Positions 53,554 to 62,729 of a DNA stretch of 64,000 nucleotides are shown here, one piece after another. The position numbers and the translations under genes are program-made. Below the pieces are notes generated by a model, which was not told where the DNA came from, ran no database searches, and saw only the letters and a list, made by a program, of their open reading frames with translations. The stretch's first letter is position 1; each line of letters opens with the position of its first letter. The stretch is from Planctomycetota bacterium. Lineage in GTDB: Bacteria > Planctomycetota > UBA1135 > JACQFD01. The stretch spans positions 1-64,000 of the forward strand of contig JACQFD010000036.1 in assembly GCA_016200225.1 (NCBI GenBank), written 5' to 3'.

Positions 53554-56106
53554 CTACTGTTGTACCGTAACCTTTAAGCCCTTCGAACTCACAAGTCCGA
53601 GCGGCGCGTGGCTGCACGCGCCGGCCGACGACGGATCCTCGATCCAGATGCTTTGCACATAAAAATTCTGGCCCGCCAGCGATGGAATATTAGGAATTGG
53701 CGCGGGCGCGTAACCGGTGCCTCCCAAATCGCCGTTGAAGTCGAACGAGAGAATCTGCGTTGCATGCGATAGGTCGACGTGAAATTTGATTCCAAGATTA
53801 AATAAATACGTTCCATACAAATCCTGGCTATCGGTAACAATTCCGAGGCCGATCGAGTTCGGCGGAACATTCGTACATACGATGCCGAATCCCGGCGAGT
53901 TTACTTTAGGCGCTGCGTTCGCCGCGATGCCGATCGTTCCCGTGCAACCGGCGGTTCCGGTCCCGTATGCGGCGGAGCCGGGAGTTGCCAGGGTTTTATT
54001 TATTAATACAGAAATCGATTTCGAGTATTGATTCGCGCTCACAACGTCGGCGAAACCGTCGCCGTTCAAATCGGCGACCCTGGAAAGATTGGTAAACAAT
54101 CCCGTGCTATAATTTGTAATCTGGCCGAAGCCGCCGGTTCCATCGCCCAAGCACGCCGAAACTGTATCCAACGAATTCGTGCTCAAAATATCAGGGATTC
54201 CGTCGCCATTGAGGTCGCCCACCGCCACGTCGATGGGAAATGGGGCCGGCGTAAATGTTAGTTGCGGCGAGAACGACCCGTAATTGCCCAGAAGAACGCC
54301 AACATTATAAGAATCCGTATTTGCTACAATTAGATCGGGATATCCGTCTCCATTCATGTCCCCAAAAGCGATCCCCTCCGGGTGCGCTCCAATGCCAAAT
54401 GCCGGCCCCGGGGTGAAAAAACCGGTGCCGGTTCCGAAAAGAGTTAATATCTTGCCGGATGTGTTCTCATCCGAGATCGCGAAATCCAGCGTTCCATTCA
54501 GATCGATGTCGGCGATCTTAAAAAACGGACTCGAAACCGGTCCGAGCGGAGACGTCAGCGCGCTGCCAAAGTTTCCGCCTCCGGTCGCCGGAAACACCGT
54601 CACGGTCGTCGACGAATTCATAACTAAATCGGGCAGACCGTCTCCGTTGACGTCTCCAATCTCCAGCGAAAAAACCTGCGCGGGGACGCTCTTTGGTGCC
54701 ATGAAACCGCCGGAACCGACGCCAAAAAGAACCGTGAGAATTCCAGCCGCGTTGATATCGATAATATCAGGATAGCCGTCGCCGTTCAGGTCGGAACTTC
54801 GAATAACATATATCTGGCTGCCAACATTAACAAAACTCGGTGAGTAGAACTTTCCATGGCCGTCGCCCCGGAAGAGTCCTATCTGTTTGTCGCAAGCCGC
54901 CGCCACGTCGGGCGCGCCGTCGCCGTCGAAATCGACGATCGCAAGATCGTTTGTCGACCCGCCCGAATAATATTGCACCGCGGCGTCGAGCGACGCCGCG
55001 CCATTTCCTAATAATAAGATCATCGACCGCGTATTCGGCAAAGCGCCAACCACGTCGATTTTCCCGTCGCCGTTCATATCGGCCGCGGCGACACCGATGG
55101 GCGTGCCGCTCACAAAATACTGATTTTGAATTGTAAACGTCGCGTTTCCATTATTCGATAATATCGAAATGTCGCTCGACGTGAAACTCCCGACGACGAG
55201 ATCCAGGCGCGAGTCGCCGTTGAAATCGCCCGCGGCGAGGCCGTAGGGCCCGTTTCCGACGCTAAGATTCGACGCGGGCGCGAATGTACCGCCGGCGTGG
55301 CCGATCAAAATGGAAACGTTGTTGGAATTATAATTAGCGACTGCGAGCTCGGACTTCGAATCTCCGGTGAAATCGGCGGCGATCATACCTATCGGCCCGT
55401 TGCCGACCGAATATTGGACGGACGGCGCGAATCCTCCCGATGCGTTCGCGAGCAGCACCGAAACATTGTCGCTCGAACTGTTACATGTCGCGGCGTCCAG
55501 CCTGCCGTCGCCGTTCAAGTCCTTTACAATAACCTCCCTCGGAGCCGTACCCCCGATCGCGACATTCGTCGCGCCGCCGAACGACGAACCGGTGCCGTAA
55601 AGTATTGTAATATTATTTGTATCGTAATTCGCGGCGACGACGTCGAGTTTTCCATCGTTATTCATGTCGCCGAACACGGCCGAGTAGGGTCTTCCGGCGA
55701 CGGCAGAAGTCGCCGCCGCGCCGAAGACGCCGCCGCCGGTTCCCATGAGTACCGACACGACTTTTCCATAATAATTAGCAGTCAACAGATCGACGTTACC
55801 GTCGCCATCGACGTCGCCCGCGACGATCGAATATGCCTCGAAGGAAAGTGGATAGGTAATTTCGCCGTCCAGCTGACCCGGCGATTTCGCGAGCAATATG
55901 GATATACAATAAGGAGTGTAAACATTCGCCGTCGCGACGTCGAGAAGTCCGTCGCCGTTCAAATCGGCCACCGCGACCGTGAACGGCGCATTATAGACTG
56001 TAAACTGCTGTGCGGGATATAACTGCTGCGCGCCCGCAATTCCGCAGGCGACGGCCAATGCCGCGATCGAATCTATAAAATTAATTATTGTGCGTTTGGT
56101 TAACAT
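53554..56106 (-). CDS. Large secreted VCBS/FG-GAP repeat protein with shared C-terminal domain
   Basis: 850-residue secreted relative of the downstream VCBS protein. The N-terminus (FIDSIAALAVACGIAGAQQ) is a signal peptide. Fourteen calcium-type loops (DLNGDGLLD, DVDGDGNVD, DMNGDGKID, DLNGDGFAD and others) form the repeated blades to about residue 700. The last 140 residues begin AAYGTGTAGC and contain NVPPNSIGLGIVTDSQDLYG and IPNIPSLAGQNFYVQSIW, the shared domain. The ATG at 56106 gives a normal signal peptide. Confidence 0.9.
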   Translation of the reverse strand: MLTKRTIINFIDSIAALAVACGIAGAQQLYPAQQFTVYNAPFTVAVADLNGDGLLDVATANVYTPYCISILLAKSPGQLDGEITYPLSFEAYSIVAGDVDGDGNVDLLTANYYGKVVSVLMGTGGGVFGAAATSAVAGRPYSAVFGDMNNDGKLDVVAANYDTNNITILYGTGSSFGGATNVAIGGTAPREVIVKDLNGDGRLDAATCNSSSDNVSVLLANASGGFAPSVQYSVGNGPIGMIAADFTGDSKSELAVANYNSNNVSILIGHAGGTFAPASNLSVGNGPYGLAAGDFNGDSRLDLVVGSFTSSDISILSNNGNATFTIQNQYFVSGTPIGVAAADMNGDGKIDVVGALPNTRSMILLLGNGAASLDAAVQYYSGGSTNDLAIVDFDGDGAPDVAAACDKQIGLFRGDGHGKFYSPSFVNVGSQIYVIRSSDLNGDGYPDIIDINAAGILTVLFGVGSGGFMAPKSVPAQVFSLEIGDVNGDGLPDLVMNSSTTVTVFPATGGGNFGSALTSPLGPVSSPFFKIADIDLNGTLDFAISDENTSGKILTLFGTGTGFFTPGPAFGIGAHPEGIAFGDMNGDGYPDLIVANTDSYNVGVLLGNYGSFSPQLTFTPAPFPIDVAVGDLNGDGIPDILSTNSLDTVSACLGDGTGGFGQITNYSTGLFTNLSRVADLNGDGFADVVSANQYSKSISVLINKTLATPGSAAYGTGTAGCTGTIGIAANAAPKVNSPGFGIVCTNVPPNSIGLGIVTDSQDLYGTYLFNLGIKFHVDLSHATQILSFDFNGDLGGTGYAPAPIPNIPSLAGQNFYVQSIWIEDPSSAGACSHAPLGLVSSKGLKVTVQQ

Positions 56107-56142
56107 CTGGAACTCCGGGACATGGTACCCATCGTTAAAGGA

Positions 56143-56985
56143 TCATTTCTTTCCGCCCGCCGCCGCTTTCGGCGGCTCGGCGAGCCATTCGATGCCTTTC
56201 TTAATATTACCGTAGACGTCGCCCTGCCAGCCGTGCCCGCCCGCGTACGATTCGAGCGAGACGCGCGCGCCTGCCTTTTCCAATTCTTTTTTCGCGGTCT
56301 CGGCGAACGAGAATGCGCAGATTTTGTCGTCGGGAGATTGATATAAATAATACGCGTGTCCTTTGGCTTTCGCGATCGGCGGCAGCGTTTCGGGTTTGTA
56401 AACGGACATCGCGATAAACGATCCGCGCACCGGCGATTTCTCCCGCAGCGAAATCGCATACGCGGCCGGACCGCCCGACGACCACGAAAGTGTATAAATC
56501 TTCGCGGGATTTATTTTATTTGTCTTCGAAACTTCAGCAATCACCGCGTCAGCGAATTCCTCCGTCGTAAATTCCATTTTCGATGCGTCGTTCGATTTCG
56601 TCGGCCAGATGAGTTCCTGCTTCGGCGTCCACTTTACAGATACGAGTTCGGCGAAAAGATAGTGTTCTGGAACTGTATATTTCCAAACGCGCTTTATGAA
56701 TTTATTGAAATCCGCGGACCCGTCGCCGCCCGGCAGAACGACGACCAGCCCGAATCCGTCCTTCGGCGGTTTTGTATCTTTCTTCGGCCCGATCAAAAAA
56801 TAGCGTTGATGCTCCTTTTTTCCGCACCGCAGATCCTGCGACGGCACGTCCGCGGTGTCGTCCTCCTGCGCCTCCTTATTCTTAGGATCCTGCGGCGCGG
56901 CGACATTGAGAATCCATAATAACATTCCGAGCGCGCCGCACGCCGCGAAATATTGTACAAATGACAATCGATTTACATTGTACAT
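56143..56985 (-). CDS. Exported alpha/beta hydrolase (esterase-like)
   Basis: 280-residue alpha/beta hydrolase with an N-terminal hydrophobic segment (FAACGALGMLLWILNVAAPQ), so exported or anchored. The oxyanion strand LVVVLPGGDGSADFN, nucleophile motif SWSSGGPAAYAI (Ser about residue 168), acid Asp in SPDDKICAF and His in SYAGGHGW form a complete triad in the order of PHB-depolymerase- and esterase-like enzymes. A Gly/Lys tail closes it. The substrate is unknown. It lies close to the VCBS gene on the same strand. Confidence 0.85.
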   Translation of the reverse strand: MYNVNRLSFVQYFAACGALGMLLWILNVAAPQDPKNKEAQEDDTADVPSQDLRCGKKEHQRYFLIGPKKDTKPPKDGFGLVVVLPGGDGSADFNKFIKRVWKYTVPEHYLFAELVSVKWTPKQELIWPTKSNDASKMEFTTEEFADAVIAEVSKTNKINPAKIYTLSWSSGGPAAYAISLREKSPVRGSFIAMSVYKPETLPPIAKAKGHAYYLYQSPDDKICAFSFAETAKKELEKAGARVSLESYAGGHGWQGDVYGNIKKGIEWLAEPPKAAAGGKK

Positions 56986-57034
56986 AAAGACAACTGTTTG
57001 AAACGAGATATGAACAACCCGGCGGGACGGCGGA

Positions 57035-58054
57035 TTATCCCCCCATCGTCAACACCACTCGAAACCGCGCTTTTCCGCTTTCCATGTGCGCATAGGCCTC
57101 CGCGGCGCGTTCGAGCGGAAATTTCTCGATCATCGGGCGGACGCCGGTGAGAACGCTAAAATTGAGCGTGTCCTCCGAATCGCGCGCGGTGCCGGCGGGC
57201 CAGCCGGAGATCGATTGCCGCGCGACGATGAGCGGAGTCACGTCGACGGTGAGCGGCGCGCCCGGGACGGCGAGTAATATTAATTTACCGTTGAGTCCGA
57301 GAACATTAATTAACGAATTCATCGCGGCGGCGTCGGGGGCGGTCGCGAGCGCGATGCGGGCGCCGCCGAGTTTCTTGATTTCGACGGCCGGGTCGACGGC
57401 CGCGGAATCGATATATTGTTTCGCGCCGAGTTTCAAGGCGAGCGCCTCTTTATCTTTCTTGCGCGCGATCGCAACGGTATGAAATCCCATTTTATTAGCA
57501 TACTGAATCGCGAGATGCCCGAGGCCGCCGACCCCCTGGATCGCTACGAGTTCGCCGGCGCGCGCGCCCGCGTTTCGAAGCGCATTAAACACGGTGATAC
57601 CCGCGCACATGATCGGCGCCGCGTCGGCCGCGGACAGGCCGTCGGGAATCGCCGCGAGTCCCTCGGCGGGCGCAATGATATATTCCGCGTAACCGCCGTC
57701 ATGGCTGATGCCCGTAATTTTCTCGTTTTGACATAATATAAATTCGCCGCGCCTGCACGGATCGCATTGATAACAATGTCCGCCGTGCCAGCCGACGCCG
57801 ACGCGTTGGCCCGGTTTCCAATTCATAACATTCGATCCGATGCTATCGATGCTCCCGGCGATTTCGTGTCCCGGAACGCGCGGAAAGACGAGTCCCGGCC
57901 ACAGGCCTTCTTTAACAAACATATCGGAATGGCAGATGCCGCACGCCTCGACTTTGACGCGCACCTGCCCGGCCGCGGGTTGCGGAATAGTTCGTTCGAC
58001 GGTTTCGAATTTTCCACCCGCTTTCGCGAGCTGGACGACTTTCATGGTTTTCAT
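57035..58054 (-). CDS. Zinc-dependent alcohol dehydrogenase
   Basis: 339-residue medium-chain dehydrogenase. Catalytic zinc ligands are in ACGICHSDMFV (Cys) and RVPGHEIAG (His/Glu); the structural zinc lobe shows the CDPCRRGEFILC cysteines; GVGGLGHLAIQYANKMG is the NAD-binding motif. Overall layout is that of Zn-ADHs of the AdhP/YahK kind, which oxidise alcohols or reduce aldehydes. A second Met lies at codon 4. No operon partner is evident. The cofactor preference is not fixed by the sequence I can read. Confidence 0.93.
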   Translation of the reverse strand: MKTMKVVQLAKAGGKFETVERTIPQPAAGQVRVKVEACGICHSDMFVKEGLWPGLVFPRVPGHEIAGSIDSIGSNVMNWKPGQRVGVGWHGGHCYQCDPCRRGEFILCQNEKITGISHDGGYAEYIIAPAEGLAAIPDGLSAADAAPIMCAGITVFNALRNAGARAGELVAIQGVGGLGHLAIQYANKMGFHTVAIARKKDKEALALKLGAKQYIDSAAVDPAVEIKKLGGARIALATAPDAAAMNSLINVLGLNGKLILLAVPGAPLTVDVTPLIVARQSISGWPAGTARDSEDTLNFSVLTGVRPMIEKFPLERAAEAYAHMESGKARFRVVLTMGG

Positions 58055-58355
58055 TATTAATATTTATAAAAACAGCGGGCCGCGGAACCGGACTATCGTA
58101 TGAAAACGCCCCAGCGGGCATTTCCACGAGAATAGCACTCACGGCCGCGCGCGACGAGAGGGCGCCGGTCGGCCCCGGCCGAATCCGCGCGCATGCGTCA
58201 ACCGCACTCCTCCCGAGCGAAGCGTCCGCGGACCGCCGGCGCCCGGAGATCGACCGGATCGCCCGTCGAAGCGATCGACGAACGGTTTCGCGAAGGCTCG
58301 ATTAAGATTTCGCGAATCTCGCGGCGCCGGGCCGCGTCGAACCGCGCACCCTCCC
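58055..58355. other. Divergent intergenic region, no clear element
   Basis: About 300 bp between the alcohol dehydrogenase and the lipoprotein gene, which point away from each other. Promoters for both must lie here or in the adjoining sequence, but I see no good -35/-10 pair, dyad or small gene. Confidence 0.4.
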
Positions 58356-58979
58356 ATGAATACTACAACTGCCCGTCCGCATTTTAGAACGGGTCCGATC
58401 GTTATTATAACATTATTGGCCGTGATTCCGGCCGCGTGCGCGTCGCATGAAGAATCGAAACCAGTCGCGGCGGCGGAACCGGTACAGACAACGGCCGAAG
58501 CGCCTGTCGTGATCCCCGTCGCGGCGCACGAGGTGACTGCCACCGTCGCGCATGTTTCGCCGCCCGTGGAATTGCCAAGATCCGAAGATAAAGAATCGCA
58601 TCGGCGATCTGTTATCAAGTCGATTCCAGCGGACGTCCGGAAAGATTTATATACGAGGCTCGACGAGTACTCAAGTCAAGTCGATGGACTCGAAAAGCGG
58701 GAAATGGCTGCCGATGAACTCACTGACGCGACGGCGCGATCGGCCGCGTACGAAAAGTTAAGTAAAGAATACGCGGACTGCCGCGAAGGCATTTCCGGGA
58801 TCATGAACGATCCAAAATACTCCAAATACAAAAGCGACCCCGGATATGGACCGGAATGGCAGGGCTACGAGGGGCGGTTCAACTATTGGTCTGCAAAGTT
58901 AAAATCCATCAACAAAAAGCTCGATCGGGCGCGCGCCGCGGCGAAGGAATCCAAGAAGGAACCCGCATCGAACAAATAA
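58356..58979 (+). CDS. Lipoprotein with helical C-terminus
   Basis: 207-residue lipoprotein of unknown function. The signal peptide (GPIVIITLLAVIPAACAS) ends in the lipobox IPAAC (Cys28). A Pro/Ala/Val-rich linker follows (to about residue 70), and then charged helices (VRKDLYTRLDEYSSQVDGLEK, then a Lys-rich tail KLKSINKKLDRARAAAKESKK). This looks like a coiled-coil envelope protein. It converges on the type III polyketide synthase gene, 6 bp apart. Confidence 0.82.
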   Translation: MNTTTARPHFRTGPIVIITLLAVIPAACASHEESKPVAAAEPVQTTAEAPVVIPVAAHEVTATVAHVSPPVELPRSEDKESHRRSVIKSIPADVRKDLYTRLDEYSSQVDGLEKREMAADELTDATARSAAYEKLSKEYADCREGISGIMNDPKYSKYKSDPGYGPEWQGYEGRFNYWSAKLKSINKKLDRARAAAKESKKEPASNK

Positions 58980-58985
58980 GCAATC

Positions 58986-60077
58986 TCAACCCGCCGCGCC
59001 GGTCCGCCAACCTAACAATACTTCCGCGGCGAATCCCGGGCCGAACGCCGAAAATAACAACGGTCCTTCGACGGCGGGCGTGCGTTCGAGGGTTTGAAAG
59101 ATCGAAACCGACGAACAATTGCCGTGAGCGCGGAGCGCGGCGCGGGCCGCTTTTGTAGCATCTGGCGGCAGGCCGAGCGCCTCTTCATACGCATCGAGAA
59201 TCGCGGGTCCGCCCGGATGCAACACATGGCCGCGGAGTTCGCCGAGCGACAGACGGTTGCGTTCGAGAATTGTAGTCGTCGCGCGCGGCGCGTGTTCGCG
59301 CACGAGCGCGGGGATTTTTGTAGAAAACACGACGCGCCATCCGTCGTTGACAATTTTCCAGCCCATCGCGTCGAGCGTTTCCGGGATGCGCGCCGCCTCG
59401 CTGTCGCATATTACAATTCCAGGTTTTCCGTCCGCGGCCGCGCCGTTTTCAACAATTGCGGCCGCGGCGCCGTCGCCGAACAGCGCGGTCGCCACGAGGT
59501 TGCCCGGCGTCAGATCGGTCGGCACGAATGTTAATGAACACAATTCGACGGCTAATAATAAAACCCGCGCCCGCGCGCCCGAACGAGCGAGATCCGCCGC
59601 GATCGCGAGACCCTGCGCGCCGCCGCCGCAGCCGAGCCCCCAGACGGGCACGCGGCGAACGGTAGTCTTCAATCCAAGCGCCGGCGAAAGCCGCGTGTCG
59701 AGCGTCGGATTCGCAAGTCCGGTCGACGATATCAATAACACATGTGTAATGTCGCCCGCCGCGACGCCCGCGCGCACCATCGCATCGCGCGCCGCGGATT
59801 CTAACAATTCAACGGAATGTGTTATATAATCGTCGTTGCGCTCCGTGGGCGTCGAGCGAGCGACGACAGCCGGCATCGGTATGACAATTTGCCGCGATGC
59901 GACTCCCGCGTTTTCGAATACATTCATCAATCGTTCGACGCCGCGCATTTCGTTAAATATCCGCAGCGCGAATTCCCGCGCCTCCGCCTGCGGCAACTCA
60001 ATCCGCGGCCTCGCGAGCGCGAATCCGGTGAGTCGCGGCGCGGATCGAATTGATTCGAACGTCATCGGCATGGACAT
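58986..60077 (-). CDS. Type III polyketide synthase (chalcone/stilbene synthase family)
   Basis: 363-residue homodimeric ketosynthase that extends acyl-CoA starters with malonyl-CoA. The catalytic triad is visible: Cys in VWGLGCGGGAQGL, His in GHVLHPGGPAILDAYEEALG and Asn in RAHGNCSSVSI. FGPGFAAEVLLGW is the usual C-terminal loop. Starter and product cannot be read from sequence; bacterial relatives make alkylpyrones, alkylresorcinols or tetrahydroxynaphthalene. No tailoring methyltransferase or oxidase adjoins it. Met codons at 1, 3 and 5 are alternative starts. Confidence 0.9.
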   Translation of the reverse strand: MSMPMTFESIRSAPRLTGFALARPRIELPQAEAREFALRIFNEMRGVERLMNVFENAGVASRQIVIPMPAVVARSTPTERNDDYITHSVELLESAARDAMVRAGVAAGDITHVLLISSTGLANPTLDTRLSPALGLKTTVRRVPVWGLGCGGGAQGLAIAADLARSGARARVLLLAVELCSLTFVPTDLTPGNLVATALFGDGAAAAIVENGAAADGKPGIVICDSEAARIPETLDAMGWKIVNDGWRVVFSTKIPALVREHAPRATTTILERNRLSLGELRGHVLHPGGPAILDAYEEALGLPPDATKAARAALRAHGNCSSVSIFQTLERTPAVEGPLLFSAFGPGFAAEVLLGWRTGAAG

Positions 60078-60127
60078 CTATACGATCGGCCGGTCGCGAT
60101 AACAACTCTTGCGAGCCGGCGCCCCCC

Positions 60128-60646
60128 TCACTCCCCCATCGTCGCGAGCAGATTTTCCGCGCGCGCCGCCCTCGGATCGTCAAGATATAAAAGCGGCTGT
60201 AACTGTATGATCTTTTCGTTAAATGCCGGATCCCATGGAAACGCGCGCGCTTTGTCCGGCCAGAAACACTGCATGAACGGAACGTCCGGTTTTTGATAAT
60301 ACCAGCACGCGGCGCCGCCGAACCACGGAACCCACTTCGGACGCGCAAGTTTTAGTATGCAAGGGAACGAATTTAATAAATCATCGACGGGCGCATCCAT
60401 TTCGAACTTTTCGCCGTCGCGGAGGCGGTCGCCGATAATATTTATAATCGCCTGCATCGAATCGAGAGGCAGGCCGAAAATAATACATTCGGGCACGTCG
60501 AATTTTTCGTAAAAACCGACGCTGAACGCCCAACCGGGGGTGTCCTTGTCGGGAAAGATGCGTTCGACATGCCAGCCGGCGTTGTCGATATGATCGATGA
60601 TTTTTTGTTCGGCGTCGTTTTCCGGTTTCGGGCGCGCGTGCGGCAT
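60128..60646 (-). CDS. DUF4262 domain protein
   Basis: 172-residue protein matching the DUF4262 family, whose role is unknown. NDAEQKIIDHIDNAGWHVERIF, the GWAFSVGFYEKFDVPECIIFGLP core and the later GDRLRDGEKFEM are typical. The ATG at 60646 opens the conserved region; a longer frame upstream would overlap the sugar-phosphate isomerase gene. It is 14 bp downstream of that gene on the same strand, so they may be co-transcribed. Confidence 0.82.
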   Translation of the reverse strand: MPHARPKPENDAEQKIIDHIDNAGWHVERIFPDKDTPGWAFSVGFYEKFDVPECIIFGLPLDSMQAIINIIGDRLRDGEKFEMDAPVDDLLNSFPCILKLARPKWVPWFGGAACWYYQKPDVPFMQCFWPDKARAFPWDPAFNEKIIQLQPLLYLDDPRAARAENLLATMGE

Positions 60647-60660
60647 ATCGGTAATATATA

Positions 60661-61560
60661 TTATCTTGACGGATTCTTCTTGTGCCAGTTCTTGACATAA
60701 TCCGCCGTCGCGCGGACATTTCGCTCGAACTCCTCGTCGGTCAATACATCCGTTCCGTGATCGGCGATAAACTTTAAATCCTCGGCCGAGGCGCCCTCGA
60801 TCGCCGATTTGTCGCTGCGCGTCGCCGAGACGGGCGTGCGGTCGAACGGCACGACGACTTCGTTCGTTAAACATCCGCGATAGCCCGTCGCGTCGATCGC
60901 TTTAAATATTGCATTCCAATCGTTATGACCCTCGCCCGGCGGACGGCGGTTCGAATCGGCGACGTGGAAATCGGTAAGTTTGGAACCGACCGCCCTGATC
61001 GCGGCGACGGGATCCTGTTCCTCGATATTAATATGAAATCCGTCGAGACAGACGCCGACGTCGTCGCCGACTTCCTGAGCGAGGAGCAGCGCCTGTTTGT
61101 GGTTATTAATAAAATTCGTTTCGAAGCGATTGAGCGGCTCGATGCCCATTGTTACATTTTTCGCGCGCGCGTGCGTGCGGATATCGCGGAGACCCTCGAC
61201 CGCCCATTTCCACTCTTCCTCGGGCGACGCTTTCGATGTAATTTTTCCGACCGTCGCGGGCACGATTGTTATGATCTTTCCGCCGCAACCCGCGATCAGA
61301 TCGATCGTATCTTTTGTATATTGAATCGAACGCTTGCGTATATTCATATCCTCGCGAACGAGATCGCGGTCGCCCACCATGATCGTGACGCCGCCCCAGC
61401 ATTGAATATGATGTTTATCCATCAGCGCGCGGACGTCCGCGACGGTGTATTTGTAAGGTTCTCCGCTGAGCTCGATCGCGTCGTAACCGCAGCGCGCGAG
61501 ACGCGCGAACGTTTTTTCGAGGGGCTCGGGACGCATCCAATGGTGGCTGGCGAGTTTCAT
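60661..61560 (-). CDS. Sugar phosphate isomerase/epimerase (xylose isomerase-like TIM barrel)
   Basis: 299-residue TIM-barrel protein of the AP-endonuclease/xylose-isomerase-like family. Metal and substrate residues appear in order: IEPLNRFETNFINN (Glu), VCLDGFHINIEEQD (Asp/His), DFHVADSNRRPPGEGHNDW (His) and the late CLTNEVVV (Glu). Relatives include D-tagatose 3-epimerase and hydroxypyruvate isomerase, so the substrate is a ketose or hydroxypyruvate. The neighbouring GlcF/GlcD-like genes on the same strand would fit C2-C3 acid metabolism (inference). Confidence 0.87.
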   Translation of the reverse strand: MKLASHHWMRPEPLEKTFARLARCGYDAIELSGEPYKYTVADVRALMDKHHIQCWGGVTIMVGDRDLVREDMNIRKRSIQYTKDTIDLIAGCGGKIITIVPATVGKITSKASPEEEWKWAVEGLRDIRTHARAKNVTMGIEPLNRFETNFINNHKQALLLAQEVGDDVGVCLDGFHINIEEQDPVAAIRAVGSKLTDFHVADSNRRPPGEGHNDWNAIFKAIDATGYRGCLTNEVVVPFDRTPVSATRSDKSAIEGASAEDLKFIADHGTDVLTDEEFERNVRATADYVKNWHKKNPSR

Positions 61561-61607
61561 GGAATTATTAATTTATGGTTGTATTGCAAAAGCGTTCGAA
61601 GGATTTG

Positions 61608-62723
61608 TTATGACAAGTGTTCGGCCGCGAATTCGGCGAGTTCCAAGACGGCGGGATCATTATTATTTAATTTAGAGGCGGCGTCGAGGATATCCGCGGC
61701 GGCGGCTGTGGTTATGATCGCGGCCGCTCCCGTGCGAGCGCCCTCCGCGAGGCGATTCGACGCGATCGCCGCGGCGGTTTTCGGATTCGTAATTGACAGT
61801 CCGCCGCATTCGCCCGAACACCGCGCGCGCCGTCCGCGCCATTCGAACTCGAACGGCGAACGCCCGCCGATAATATGTAACAAATTTCTCGGCGCGTCGT
61901 GCAAGACGGAAAATCGCGCGAACGCGCACGGATCGTGCCATGCGACGCGCGCCGACGACCCGCGAAACGCCAGCGATCCGCTTTCTATCAATTTGAGCGC
62001 GAATTGTGATATATGCAATACTTCAATATTTTTCGGCAGCCCGGGATACGCGTCGAATCCGCCGGTGAGCGAACGAAAGACGTCGGGATCGGGCGTGACG
62101 ACTGTCCGCGCGCCGGATTCCAGAATGAGTATTTCGAGCGCGCGCGCCGCGGATAACGCGGCGCCGCGGAATCCGAGTTGATAAATTAACAATCCGCCGT
62201 CGGGTTCGTGCGTACTATAATTAACTTTAACGTTCGCTCGATTGCATATTTCGGCCGTCGCTTCCAAAACCGAAGGACGGCGCGCGCGGGCCGTCGATCC
62301 GAATACAACGAATACCTTCGCGCCGGGGGCGGGTTTTCCGGCGAGTGCGGCGGCGTCAGGTTCGACCGCGCCCCAGGGATTTCGTGTTTTTCGTATATTA
62401 TCCAATACCGCGACTGCCGACGCCGGCGCCGCCCCCGCTTCGACGAGCCGCCGCCGCGCTTCGATCACCATGTCGTCGTGGCGGATGTGGCCCGCGCACG
62501 CTTCGCGCGACAGACCGTCGGCGGTGAATGCATACATCGCATCGGCGACGTCCGCGTCGAATTGTAATAATCCTTTTTCGATTGCAAACAACGCGAGGCC
62601 GCGGCCGCGCGGCGAATGCGTCTCCGTCCGCGCGATCGTCGTCACCGCGTCAACGTCGTGGCACATCGGACAAAAACGGCAGCTCATCACCGCGTTTTTG
62701 TAGTCTTCGGGCGAAAAAGTCAT
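61608..62723 (-). CDS. Fe-S oxidoreductase with CCG domains (GlcF/LutA-like)
   Basis: 371-residue iron-sulfur and cysteine-rich electron carrier of the kind paired with FAD-linked glycolate or lactate oxidases. The N-terminal CRFCPMCHDVD holds a Cys cluster. The C-terminal half has two CCG-like motifs, AWHDPCAFARF and the GECGG in RCSGECGGLSI. Compared with GlcF, the second N-terminal 4Fe-4S set is not seen, so cluster content is uncertain. It begins 6 nt after the FAD-oxidase stop on the same strand, supporting a two-subunit enzyme. Confidence 0.82.
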   Translation of the reverse strand: MTFSPEDYKNAVMSCRFCPMCHDVDAVTTIARTETHSPRGRGLALFAIEKGLLQFDADVADAMYAFTADGLSREACAGHIRHDDMVIEARRRLVEAGAAPASAVAVLDNIRKTRNPWGAVEPDAAALAGKPAPGAKVFVVFGSTARARRPSVLEATAEICNRANVKVNYSTHEPDGGLLIYQLGFRGAALSAARALEILILESGARTVVTPDPDVFRSLTGGFDAYPGLPKNIEVLHISQFALKLIESGSLAFRGSSARVAWHDPCAFARFSVLHDAPRNLLHIIGGRSPFEFEWRGRRARCSGECGGLSITNPKTAAAIASNRLAEGARTGAAAIITTAAAADILDAASKLNNNDPAVLELAEFAAEHLS

Positions 62724-62729
62724 TGGTTA

